Source: Bacteroidales bacterium (GTDB lineage Bacteria; Bacteroidota; Bacteroidia; Bacteroidales; BM520). From it: 64,000 nucleotides of DNA. The notes beneath the pieces are model-generated. The model worked only from the letters and a program-made list of their open reading frames with translations, was not told the DNA's origin and ran no database searches. The stretch's first letter is position 1. Every line of letters begins with the position of its first letter. Shown here in pieces: positions 7,936 to 16,046 of the stretch. Where the stretch lies: positions 62,001 through 126,000 of the forward strand of contig JAEEQW010000007.1 of assembly GCA_016285515.1 (NCBI GenBank), read 5' to 3'. Position numbers and translations under genes: made by a program.

Positions 7936-8307
7936 CTACACCTCTATCTTGTCACATTTCTCGATTGAAACACACTCAATACTACCACAATGTATTTCGC
8001 CGCCGTTGCCGTCCATACCGAACACACACCATCCAGGAACACTTTCCTGCTCATATATCTCGATACCGCCTAAAGGAAGCATGTTACCATCTAACGAAAT
8101 ATCGTTTACCATTGAGAAATGAAGTTTAACGGTATGCCCTTCCCCATAATACGGAAGCCACAATTGCATAAATAGGTTGTCTGGAACGATGCGTATTTCA
8201 TCCACTTCAGCGTCATGAAATGCGCACTCCGTCAGATAGTCAAATCCAAAATACTCATTTATCTTTTCGAAACCCGATAAGTATTTCTCTGCGTTCTTAT
8301 GTATCAT
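7936..8307 (-). CDS. Small orphan protein, immunity-protein-like
   Basis: The 123-residue acidic protein has no signal peptide or membrane segment. It begins MIHKNAEKYLSGFEKINEYF and contains FHDAEVDEIRI followed by alternating short strands. This 'HDAE' block with a beta-rich pattern resembles small immunity proteins of polymorphic toxin systems (Imm50-like), but similarity is weak and no toxin gene is nearby. The gene sits inside the 66-bp repeat-flanked insert. It is probably transcribed from the promoter in the 67-bp repeat at 8330-8396, which ends 22 bases before its start. Function is unknown. Confidence 0.55.
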   Translation of the reverse strand: MIHKNAEKYLSGFEKINEYFGFDYLTECAFHDAEVDEIRIVPDNLFMQLWLPYYGEGHTVKLHFSMVNDISLDGNMLPLGGIEIYEQESVPGWCVFGMDGNGGEIHCGSIECVSIEKCDKIEV

Positions 8308-8329
8308 AATGTACCCATTAATTGAGACC

Positions 8330-8396
8330 GCAAACCTTAGATTTGCAGCGTGATTTTCTGCAAGCAGGTTTGCAAACGCAAAAATAGTAAATTTGC
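8330..8396 (-). repeat. 67-bp promoter-bearing repeat, copy A
   Basis: This is the direct repeat of 8913-8980. The first 26 bases, the TCTGC block and the last 19 bases are identical; about 17 central bases differ. Two GCAAA...TTTGC palindromes lie at its ends. On the minus strand it carries TATTTTTG (complement of 8379-8386). The DUF1016 fragment runs into this repeat and stops in it at 8337, while the repeat's promoter faces the 123-residue gene. Confidence 0.75.
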
Positions 8397-8807
8397 AACA
8401 ACTAAGTACGAACTTTTTTGTTCACTCTGCAAAGGTTTGGGCGAAAAAGTGAAAAAAGTGGAAATTTCAGTAGTCTTGTCTACCGAATTGGTTTCAATGT
8501 CCTTCCAAGCCTCGTAAAAACGGCGCATCAGCTTGATATTCTCTTCGGAAAATCCTTTCAAGCCAGGCATTTCTGATTTCAATTGCTTGCTGATTCTAGC
8601 AATAGCACCTGTCCCCCAATAGCCATCGCGCGAGTGCTCCGAGATATAGCAACCAATACCATAGTAAAGCGACAACTGCTCGTGGTTGACCATCTGTGCC
8701 GCCCTTGCCTGACTTTTCAGTATGGCAGCCTTGATGGACTGTACAGTTTCCCTGATGTCCATCGCAACCGAATTATCGTCTTTTATGTTTATGTCTTTAT
8801 CGCTCAT
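8337..8807 (-). pseudogene. DUF1016 (YhcG) N-terminal domain, truncated before the nuclease domain
   Basis: Residues 1 to about 115 match the DUF1016 N-terminal domain. These include LSLYYGIGCYISEH, WGTGAIARISKQLKSEMPGL and the FSEENIKLMRRFYEAW motif. Full members are ~340 residues and carry a C-terminal PD-(D/E)XK nuclease domain. Here the last ~35 residues are not DUF1016 sequence. They run through a short unrelated stretch into repeat copy A, which supplies the final LQKITLQI and stop. The nuclease domain is entirely absent, so this is a remnant or a stand-alone DNA-binding N domain. It is transcribed from repeat copy B. Confidence 0.78.
8379..8386 (-). promoter_or_regulatory. -7 promoter element in repeat copy A
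   Basis: The complement reads TATTTTTG, 72 bases before the start of the orphan gene at 8307. Confidence 0.5.
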
Positions 8808-8912
8808 GATTCTATGAGAAAAGCAAAAACGCTTTATATCAATATGTTATTTAATCAGTTGTATTCTCTATTTCATTATCAGTTTGGTTATTATTCTGGG
8901 TTATATTTGACA

Positions 8913-8980
8913 GCAAACCTTAGATTTGCAGCGTGATTGTCTGCGGACCAGGAATGTGAGAGCAAAAATAGTAAATTTGC
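8913..8980 (-). repeat. 67-bp promoter-bearing repeat, copy B
   Basis: This is the partner of copy A, upstream of the DUF1016 fragment by 106 bases. It has the same terminal GCAAA...TTTGC palindromes and the same minus-strand promoter box. The rest of 8808-9058 has no gene. Confidence 0.75.
8963..8970 (-). promoter_or_regulatory. -7 promoter element in repeat copy B
   Basis: The complement reads TATTTTTG and would give the DUF1016 fragment a leader of about 150 bases that contains a GCAAA...TTTGC palindrome. Confidence 0.5.
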
Positions 8981-9025
8981 GTGAAAGATAATAAAAAACT
9001 ATTGCTGTACGATAAAATGTGTACA

Positions 9026-9091
9026 TTACTTTAATTTCAAATATACCAGCTCAACGTTTTATCTGGCACGACGAACTTTGGCAATAATTTT
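9026..9091. repeat. 66-bp direct repeat, right copy
   Basis: It matches 7494-7559 with two mismatches. This copy overlaps the true 3' end of the patatin gene, and the two copies bracket about 1.47 kb of accessory DNA. Confidence 0.85.
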
Positions 9092-9973
9092 CTTTGCCGA
9101 TGACCTGAGTTCGTCAGACTTGACAAGCATTTCTTGGGCACGTGCCATCATTTCGCTCATTTTGCCAGGCTGTTTTTCCTTATGTTTAATGGCTATCTTC
9201 TGTGGCGGCATGACACGAATATAGCCGTTTTCTTCAAGCACCTTCACGGTAGTGTCATATCCTATCTGAAATAATATATCGACCTTTTTCATGTCATACG
9301 CATTGTAAGCTGCAGTGTCCATATCGATAAAAATATCAGCCTGCGTCGAATCAATCATAGAATTGGACAGGAACATTAGGGAACTCGAACGCATGGCAAT
9401 ACTTACAATGTTATCCTTGTATGGAACTGTTCCAGCATGGTGCAAATTAAGTGCTATCACCTTTTCGCATTTGTCGCGAAGTGGAATCACAGGGAGGTTC
9501 ATAAGCACGCCCCCGTCAAGGTAATGCAAGTCACCGATTTTGAATGGCTGGAAAATAATGGGAATAGAGCATGAAGCCACAATACGCGGGACAATTTCAC
9601 CCCTGTTGAAATATTCCACCTTACCGTTTTCAATACAGGTTGCAACAGCGACAGTCTCAATAGGCAAATCCTCAAAGTTTTCAAAGGGTATGATTTTACG
9701 AAGATGTTTCTCCAACGGTTTCGAATCAAACAGTCCGCCTTTAGGTCGCATTATGCCCAGCAGTTCCCTGAAATCAAGAGAAGAGAAGACATTGACCATT
9801 TCGATAGGCTCTATTCCTGCCGCATAAAAAGTCGCAACTATGCTACCCACGCTTGTTCCTGCCACCATGTCGGCCTTGATGCCGAATTCATGCATAGCCT
9901 GAAGTGCGCCACAATGGGATGCCCCCTTCACTCCCCCACCGCTGAAAGCAAATCCTATTTTGTGTTTGTTCAT
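9059..9973 (-). CDS. Cytosolic patatin-like phospholipase (RssA/YlbK type)
   Basis: The 304-residue protein has no signal peptide. GGGVKG (13-18 region) forms the oxyanion hole, Ser41 in GTSVG is the nucleophile, and Asp153 in DGG completes the dyad. After the catalytic domain the C-terminal ~60 residues are basic and end IIAKVRRAR. It is predicted to hydrolyse acyl esters on the cytoplasmic side. Its 3' end was duplicated to 7494-7579. The gene is monocistronic. Confidence 0.88.
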   Translation of the reverse strand: MNKHKIGFAFSGGGVKGASHCGALQAMHEFGIKADMVAGTSVGSIVATFYAAGIEPIEMVNVFSSLDFRELLGIMRPKGGLFDSKPLEKHLRKIIPFENFEDLPIETVAVATCIENGKVEYFNRGEIVPRIVASCSIPIIFQPFKIGDLHYLDGGVLMNLPVIPLRDKCEKVIALNLHHAGTVPYKDNIVSIAMRSSSLMFLSNSMIDSTQADIFIDMDTAAYNAYDMKKVDILFQIGYDTTVKVLEENGYIRVMPPQKIAIKHKEKQPGKMSEMMARAQEMLVKSDELRSSAKKIIAKVRRAR

Positions 9974-10051
9974 ATTGTATAATTAAAAAAATAGTGGTAT
10001 TATAGCGTATGGCCACAATACCACTAAATACAAGACATAACTATTGTATTA

Positions 10052-10294
10052 TTATTTCTTGAATAAGGAAATGATGAACAGCAGCAGACATGCGCCCAAT
10101 ACTGATACAAGAATCTGCCATCCTAAACCGCCGCCATTGCTGAAGCCAAGAATTCTGGTAAGCCAGCCACCCAAGAAGCCGCCGACGATACCTACAATAA
10201 TATTACCCAACAGACCGAATCCGCCACCTTTCATTATGAGTCCTGCCAACCATCCTGCAGCAGCACCAATTAAAATGAATATTAAAATCTCCAT
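10052..10294 (-). CDS. GlsB/YeaQ/YmgE family stress-response membrane protein
   Basis: The 80-residue protein has three hydrophobic helices rich in glycine (IGAAAGWLAGLIM, GIVGGFLGGWL, LVSVLGACLLLFI). This is the 'transglycosylase-associated' family, named from context and with no shown enzyme activity. Members are induced by stress and lie in the inner membrane. The promoter is 38 bases upstream. Length fits the family exactly. Confidence 0.9.
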   Translation of the reverse strand: MEILIFILIGAAAGWLAGLIMKGGGFGLLGNIIVGIVGGFLGGWLTRILGFSNGGGLGWQILVSVLGACLLLFIISLFKK

Positions 10295-10331
10295 AATCGA
10301 TTTTTTTTTGGTTAAACAATTTTTGAACGAG

Positions 10332-10339
10332 CAAAGATA
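10332..10339 (-). promoter_or_regulatory. -7 promoter element for the GlsB-like gene
   Basis: The complement reads TATCTTTG, 38 bases before the start. Confidence 0.55.
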
Positions 10340-10371
10340 TATAATTTTTACTGATATTCATAGAAAATGTA

Positions 10372-10379
10372 TATCTTTG
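10372..10379 (+). promoter_or_regulatory. -7 promoter element for the GH92 gene
   Basis: TATCTTTG lies 22 bases before the chosen ATG at 10401 and so supports that start over upstream frame extensions. Confidence 0.6.
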
Positions 10380-10400
10380 TTATCCAATTCCTATAATAAA

Positions 10401-12659
10401 ATGAAGAAACAGTTAATCATAACAATTGCCGTAATCTTATCAATATTCAGCACTTACGCACAAGAGACAAAACTCACAAACTATGTTAGGCCACTGACCG
10501 GAACATCCGGATTCGGGAATGTCTATCCAGGCTCCCAGATACCTTTCGGCGGAATACAAATAAGCCCCGACACCGATTTTGACGACTACGATGCGGCTGC
10601 AGGTTACAAATATGACCATAACACTATTCTCGGATTCAGCCTAACACATCTTAGCGGAACCGGAATCCCCGACTTGGGTGATTTTCTGTTCGTTCCGGGA
10701 ACAGGTGAAATTCATTTAAATCCAGGAGCAGCTGATAATCCTGACGATGGCTACAGGTCACATTACAGTCACGACCAAGAATGGGCATCACCAAATTATT
10801 ATGCGGTATATCTCAGTGATTATGGGGTAAAAGCCGAAATGACATCCGGCCTGAGAAGCGGAATATTGAGATTTACCTATCCGGAATCTGACAGTTCCTT
10901 TATTATGATTGACATGGATCACACATTATACCAGAAATGTGCATGGAGCAACATCCGCATCGAAGATGAACACACAATTACAGGGTATAAACTTGTAAAG
11001 GGATGGGGACCGGAACGTCATGTGTATTTCACGGCGGTATTTTCCAAGCCACTTACTGACTGCGGAATAATGCAGGACAGCATTCCTGTGATATATAACA
11101 CAAACCGTTTCAGAAGCAGTAACGAGGCTTGGGGCAAAAATCTCAGATTCTGGCTCCGCTTTTCAACAAAGGAAAATGAAACCGTCACAGTAAAAGTTGC
11201 AGTGTCTGCTGTCAGCACCGAAGGCGCCAAACTGAATATCACCGAATTGAACGGAAAGGATTTCGACATTCTAAGAAATGAAGGTGAAAAACTGTGGGAA
11301 AAACAACTTTCAAAATTCAAAGTTGAAGGGACAAAGGAGCAAAAAGAGACATTCTACACATCAGTATATCACTCATTTCTGCATCCATTCATATTTCAGG
11401 ATATGGACAGAAAATACAGGGAACTTGACAAAAACATCGGCACGGCAGAAAATTTCACCAACTATACTGTTTTCTCTTTATGGGACACCTACCGTGCATT
11501 ACATCCGCTTTTCAATTTGGTACAGAGGGAGGTCAATGCAAACATAATTAACTCAATGCTTGCACATTACGACAAGAGTGTTGAGAAAATGCTTCCTATA
11601 TGGTCGTTCTATGGCAATGAAACATGGTGCATGATTGGTTACCATGCAGTATCAGTGATTGCCGATGCAATAATGAAAGACGTTGAGGGGTTTGACTACG
11701 AGCGAGCTTATGAAGCCATGAAAACAACCGCCACCAACCCCCATTACGACTGCCTTCCAGAATATTCCGAATTAGGATGGGTACCATTTGACAAGGAAAA
11801 GGAATCGGTATCAAAGACTTTGGAATACGCATACGATGACTACTGTATAGCACAGGTCGCCAAGAAACTTGGCAAGGACGATGATTATCAGTATTTCATG
11901 AAGAGAGCCATGTCGTATAAGAACCTCATTGACCCCGACACGAAATATATGCGCGGACGTGACAGCAACGGAAACTTTCGAGTACCTTTTTCACCGATAG
12001 CATATCAGGGACCGGGATCCGTAAACGGATGGGGCGACATAACTGAAGGATTCACAATGCAATACACATGGTATGTACCGCATGACATTGAAGGATATAT
12101 CAACATTGCAGGGGAAAAAATGCTGATCTCCAGATTGGATTCAATGTTTGTGACCAAAATGTCTGACAACATTCCCGGAGCACACGACATACAAGGACGT
12201 ATCGGAGCATATTGGCACGGAAACGAACCTTGCCATCAGATACTTTACTTTTACAACCATCTCCGCCAGCCATGGAAATGCCAGGAAAAACTGCGATATA
12301 TTATGGATACCTTTTACGGCAATCAGCCTGATGCCCTGAGCGGAAATGACGACTGCGGACAGATGTCGGCATGGTATATTTTCAATGCAATGGGCTTTTA
12401 TCCAGTCGCTCCTTCAAGCAATGTCTATGATCTCGGCTCACCGGGACTCCCGGCAGTGGACATGGAAATGAGCAACGGCAAACACTTGAAGGTGACAACC
12501 GAAAACTGGTCGAAAGAAAACATATATGTCAAGACATTCTATCTGAACGGCAAGAAACATGACAGTTCATTCATAAGATATGAAGACATCAAGGACGGGG
12601 CAGAGCTGCATTTTGTGATGAGCAAAACCCCAAACCGCAAAAGAGCAACTAAAAAGTAA
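10401..12659 (+). CDS. GH92 family alpha-mannosidase, secreted
   Basis: The 752-residue protein has a signal peptide (1-20, ending STYAQ). The N-terminal beta-sandwich begins YVRPLTGTSGFGNVYPG, the hallmark of GH92. The catalytic (alpha/alpha)6 domain contains GNETWCMIGYH, GNEPCHQILYFYNH and the conserved NDDCGQMSAWY. GH92 enzymes are calcium-dependent exo-alpha-mannosidases, mostly alpha-1,2, which trim host or yeast mannans and N-glycans in the periplasm or at the surface. The start at 10401 is chosen because the promoter is just upstream and a signal peptide follows; the same frame open from 10044 is antisense to the GlsB-like gene. No SusC/D pair is adjacent, so it is not in a visible polysaccharide locus. 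Confidence 0.93.
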   Translation: MKKQLIITIAVILSIFSTYAQETKLTNYVRPLTGTSGFGNVYPGSQIPFGGIQISPDTDFDDYDAAAGYKYDHNTILGFSLTHLSGTGIPDLGDFLFVPGTGEIHLNPGAADNPDDGYRSHYSHDQEWASPNYYAVYLSDYGVKAEMTSGLRSGILRFTYPESDSSFIMIDMDHTLYQKCAWSNIRIEDEHTITGYKLVKGWGPERHVYFTAVFSKPLTDCGIMQDSIPVIYNTNRFRSSNEAWGKNLRFWLRFSTKENETVTVKVAVSAVSTEGAKLNITELNGKDFDILRNEGEKLWEKQLSKFKVEGTKEQKETFYTSVYHSFLHPFIFQDMDRKYRELDKNIGTAENFTNYTVFSLWDTYRALHPLFNLVQREVNANIINSMLAHYDKSVEKMLPIWSFYGNETWCMIGYHAVSVIADAIMKDVEGFDYERAYEAMKTTATNPHYDCLPEYSELGWVPFDKEKESVSKTLEYAYDDYCIAQVAKKLGKDDDYQYFMKRAMSYKNLIDPDTKYMRGRDSNGNFRVPFSPIAYQGPGSVNGWGDITEGFTMQYTWYVPHDIEGYINIAGEKMLISRLDSMFVTKMSDNIPGAHDIQGRIGAYWHGNEPCHQILYFYNHLRQPWKCQEKLRYIMDTFYGNQPDALSGNDDCGQMSAWYIFNAMGFYPVAPSSNVYDLGSPGLPAVDMEMSNGKHLKVTTENWSKENIYVKTFYLNGKKHDSSFIRYEDIKDGAELHFVMSKTPNRKRATKK

Positions 12660-12665
12660 TTTTCA

Positions 12666-13769
12666 TCAGCCAAAAACCTTCACAACAATTCCATAATGAG
12701 TGTCTTCATTTATGGGACAAAGTGACTCAAAGCCGGAAACCCAACGCCCATCCCTGCAAACAAGAGGATATTCTCTTTTCATCATATCAACAAAATCAGA
12801 CAGCTCTCCCCTGTTTTTACGATATACAAACGACATCTCACCAGTTGAACTGTCACATATTTTCTTCTGAAATATCGAGTGTGAAACCACTCCCATAGTC
12901 ATTCTGAGATTGATTTCCACCATCGGGTTAAGTTTGACCTTCCCATCATCATAAACGAACATATCAACACCTAAAAATCCCTCGTAATATTCAGCAATAT
13001 TTTCCCGAATAAAATCAATCAGAAGACCTTTCACTTCATCAACAAGTTCGTAATCAACCAATTGACAGATATGATTTATTATTTTGTCATCTGAGGCAAG
13101 GATATTCTTTTTGTAAGAAAAACCATCTGTTTCAAAAAGTGAATATCCATAAAACTCGACATTATGTGCCGAATCACAGTAAAATTCCATTGCGAAATTA
13201 CTGATTACATTGTACAGCGGTTCACCAAGCAACATTCCCTGTTTCAAAAGCACTTTATTAATTCTGTTCGATGTAGCACTCGTAAGATGCTCATGTACAA
13301 TGATATGTCCGCGTCCATTGCATGAGTAAGGCTCTTTAAGAATTACATTTCCATACTCTCCTGCAAACTTCCTAATCATATCCATATCTGTTAACATTGC
13401 TGCCGGACAAGGCAAAACCTCAGGCGTTCGACTGTTGTCAAGTATATACTGCATCCCTATTGAAGACATCCTACGATGTGAAAGTTCCCGGATTTTATCC
13501 ATCTGGGAGTCAGAAGGCAGAAATTTTGAATCAATGCCGCTATTCTTCAGTCTTTTAATAATGGCTTTGTCCCAGCCCCATGGAACGACCTGTGTAACTG
13601 ATGAGATATCAGCACATTGTTGAAACACAATGCCAGAATCAAACGGATAATAAGCCGCAAACAGGGCACAATCATCAGCAAACTGCAATGCCGACTCAAG
13701 AGCCACATAATTACTGTCGTTATTGGCTATCGCATAGTCATGCTCGGGATTAAAGACAAGGAGTTTCAA
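12666..13769 (-). CDS. Conserved ATP-grasp-like protein of unknown function
   Basis: The 367-residue cytosolic protein begins MKLLVFNPEHDYAIANND. A middle segment GNVILKEPYSCNGRGHI resembles the nucleotide-binding lysine/glycine-rich strand-loop of ATP-grasp enzymes. VEINLRMTMG near residue 290 would supply metal-binding Glu/Asn. The start is TTG; no ATG is available before the conserved N terminus. It begins 11 bases after the ccsBA stop, on the same strand, so the two are probably co-transcribed. Substrate is unknown. The ATP-grasp reading is a motif judgement. Confidence 0.65.
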   Translation of the reverse strand: MKLLVFNPEHDYAIANNDSNYVALESALQFADDCALFAAYYPFDSGIVFQQCADISSVTQVVPWGWDKAIIKRLKNSGIDSKFLPSDSQMDKIRELSHRRMSSIGMQYILDNSRTPEVLPCPAAMLTDMDMIRKFAGEYGNVILKEPYSCNGRGHIIVHEHLTSATSNRINKVLLKQGMLLGEPLYNVISNFAMEFYCDSAHNVEFYGYSLFETDGFSYKKNILASDDKIINHICQLVDYELVDEVKGLLIDFIRENIAEYYEGFLGVDMFVYDDGKVKLNPMVEINLRMTMGVVSHSIFQKKICDSSTGEMSFVYRKNRGELSDFVDMMKREYPLVCRDGRWVSGFESLCPINEDTHYGIVVKVFG

Positions 13770-13780
13770 CTGTTTGAAAA

Positions 13781-15964
13781 TTAATTATATGCATGTATTC
13801 CACCGAGGATAAAGTTCACGCCGAAATATGTGATGAGAATGCTGAGAAATGCAATGATGCAGTAGAAATGGAAGAACCTTGTATTGCGGAAGCAAGGCAG
13901 AAGCTTGCCGTGCAAAGGAGCAGCATAGACAAACATCGTTATCAATGCCCATACCTCCTTTGGATCCCAGCTCCAATAGTTACCCCAGCTGATATTTGCC
14001 CAGACAGCACCGATGAAGATGCCAATGGTAAGCAATGCCACAGCAGGATACAACATGATAAGAGAGAGATGCTGCAGTTTCTCCCCCCCGACTTTGGAAA
14101 ACACTCCCACCACACCGTTGAGAAGAACCAGGAACAGCAATGCGTATGCTATCATAATAACTGTGACATGGAGCGTCAGAAGAGGGGATAAAAGCACCGG
14201 CATAAGATTGGTGACCGGTGGAACAGGTGCTTTCATCATTGGAAGCATAAGGGAAAGACCCGCAACAAGCATACCAAATGGTATTGCAAGGTCGTATTTA
14301 CGTGTCATTATCAACGAAATGACACATGCACACAGCGCAAGAAAAACCATACTGTCGTAACTTCCGGCAAGAGGAATGTGACCGCCTGATATCCATCTCA
14401 AAATGAAAATGGAAGCAAGAAACAGTCCCAACAATGCCAGCCAAACTATGCCAATTACACGCATCACTTTGTTCATCTTTTTCTCCTTTTTCACATTTAG
14501 AATGAAAATCACGAAGAGCGCCATTCCCAAAATCACACTTAAAACAGTCATGATTTTACCAAATGAAAGTCTGTTATAAAGTTGTTCAGCGTTTAGTTGC
14601 GCTGATGAAGGCAATGCACATTCGCCGTTTGTCATCTGATATTTTCGCATCTTCTGCATTACGTTGTCAAGTTCGTCATAATCGCCCTTGACAATTAGTT
14701 CATTGCAGAAGCTGAGCTGTTTGCGAATAAATATATATTCATCTCCTATTATATCTTCAGGGAGGGCATCATTCTGAGAATACCAAGTGATGGCACACTT
14801 GCCTTCAGCCTTACTTGCACTGTCGGCGTGAGGATACATTTTCAGCAGTTGTCTCGTATATATCTTTTCAACAAGTCGGTATTTTTCGATGGCAGCACGG
14901 AAGTTCTTATCCTTCATCAGATATGTGGAAGTATCATTTTCAACATTATACACAAATTCCTCAAGTTGTTGTAAGGTGGCATAGCGGCCGTCAAGGTTCA
15001 TATAACGACGAACATTGTCTCCTTTTATTTTAAAGACAGGTTCGCGCCTCCATTGGTCAATATTGAAAATGAAACCGCTAAGCACTTGTTCAGCATTAAG
15101 CCCCTCATAATGTGTACTGCCACAAACCGTATTGGTAAAATCATTTGCGAGAGTCCGCATCGGACAGACACGTCCCTTATACGAAACGAGGACTTTGCCC
15201 ATTTCATGAGCACTTTTCTTTGGCAAAGTACGTGGCGCTGCAAAAGCCGATGTGGCAAAGAACAGCAGCAGAATTACTGTAACTGTCTTGCTCCCTGATG
15301 ACAGCAACATTCTGAACTGTCCATTCTTTTCGAAAAACATCGAGACAAGTGCAATCAACAACAACACATACCCCGTGTAAGTTATCGCAATACCCCACGG
15401 ATCATATGACACCTGCAAAGTGCTGCCCCCTTCACCGTCATAGTCCGACTGATAGAAGCGGTATCCTTTGTGTTTCAATATGTTGTTCATGGAAATAACT
15501 TCATCATAAGAAGTCCCGTCTTTGTCGGTGACAATCACTTCACTGACAAAATCCATCGGCATCATTCCGCCAGGATATGTCTCCACCGTAAATTGTGACA
15601 GTTTGATGCTGAAAGGCAAAGCAATTTTATCTGCCGGATCCTTGTCACTTTTGAAACAGCTGTAAGTCACACCAGGTTTCATTTCCAACACACCTGATTG
15701 ACTGAAGAGATGCGTGGTCATGGCACCGATGAGGATTATCAGCAGTGAACTGTGAAGCAAAAACACCACAGGGCGTTTCCATGCCTTATTCCGGACAGCG
15801 ACAATCACTGCCGCCACAGCGACTGCCACCCAAATCAAAATCATCCACGGCGCATGATAAAAATGCATCTGCGCGTAAGCCGGCCCTTTAAATTTTTCAA
15901 CAAAAGTAGCCGCCGCAAGAAATCCAATAAGCAAAATTACAAATAGAGATAATAATTTTTTCAT
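13781..15964 (-). CDS. ccsBA: Fused ResB-CcsA cytochrome c synthase (CcsBA, system II)
   Basis: The 727-residue membrane protein has an N-terminal ResB/CcsB part with its first helices at 1-25, 38-57 and 66-86, a large periplasmic loop (about 240-490) and a C-terminal CcsA part. The tryptophan-rich haem-handling motif WGNYWSWDPKEVWA is near residue 680, with conserved histidines around it (LTLHVTVIMIAY, LHGKLL). System II exports haem and ligates it to CxxCH motifs of periplasmic cytochromes. Fusion of both subunits is usual in Bacteroidota and epsilon-proteobacteria. Length fits, though the periplasmic part is shorter than in Helicobacter. It is followed by the ATP-grasp-like gene. Confidence 0.9.
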   Translation of the reverse strand: MKKLLSLFVILLIGFLAAATFVEKFKGPAYAQMHFYHAPWMILIWVAVAVAAVIVAVRNKAWKRPVVFLLHSSLLIILIGAMTTHLFSQSGVLEMKPGVTYSCFKSDKDPADKIALPFSIKLSQFTVETYPGGMMPMDFVSEVIVTDKDGTSYDEVISMNNILKHKGYRFYQSDYDGEGGSTLQVSYDPWGIAITYTGYVLLLIALVSMFFEKNGQFRMLLSSGSKTVTVILLLFFATSAFAAPRTLPKKSAHEMGKVLVSYKGRVCPMRTLANDFTNTVCGSTHYEGLNAEQVLSGFIFNIDQWRREPVFKIKGDNVRRYMNLDGRYATLQQLEEFVYNVENDTSTYLMKDKNFRAAIEKYRLVEKIYTRQLLKMYPHADSASKAEGKCAITWYSQNDALPEDIIGDEYIFIRKQLSFCNELIVKGDYDELDNVMQKMRKYQMTNGECALPSSAQLNAEQLYNRLSFGKIMTVLSVILGMALFVIFILNVKKEKKMNKVMRVIGIVWLALLGLFLASIFILRWISGGHIPLAGSYDSMVFLALCACVISLIMTRKYDLAIPFGMLVAGLSLMLPMMKAPVPPVTNLMPVLLSPLLTLHVTVIMIAYALLFLVLLNGVVGVFSKVGGEKLQHLSLIMLYPAVALLTIGIFIGAVWANISWGNYWSWDPKEVWALITMFVYAAPLHGKLLPCFRNTRFFHFYCIIAFLSILITYFGVNFILGGIHAYN

Positions 15965-16020
15965 TTAAACAAGCATAATTTAATATAACGGAAAAAGTCA
16001 TAAGTTATTGTCATTATTAT

Positions 16021-16028
16021 TATTTTTG
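16021..16028 (+). promoter_or_regulatory. -7 promoter element for the ZIP transporter
   Basis: TATTTTTG, 19 bases before the ATG at 16047. This excludes the upstream in-frame start at 16008. Confidence 0.6.
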
Positions 16029-16046
16029 CAGGTTAATAGTTTTATT

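Noticed and set aside
10044..10400. N-terminal extension of the GH92 frame
   Set aside because: It runs antisense through the GlsB-like gene, lies mostly upstream of the promoter at 10372, and is proline-rich nonsense. The signal peptide begins at 10401.
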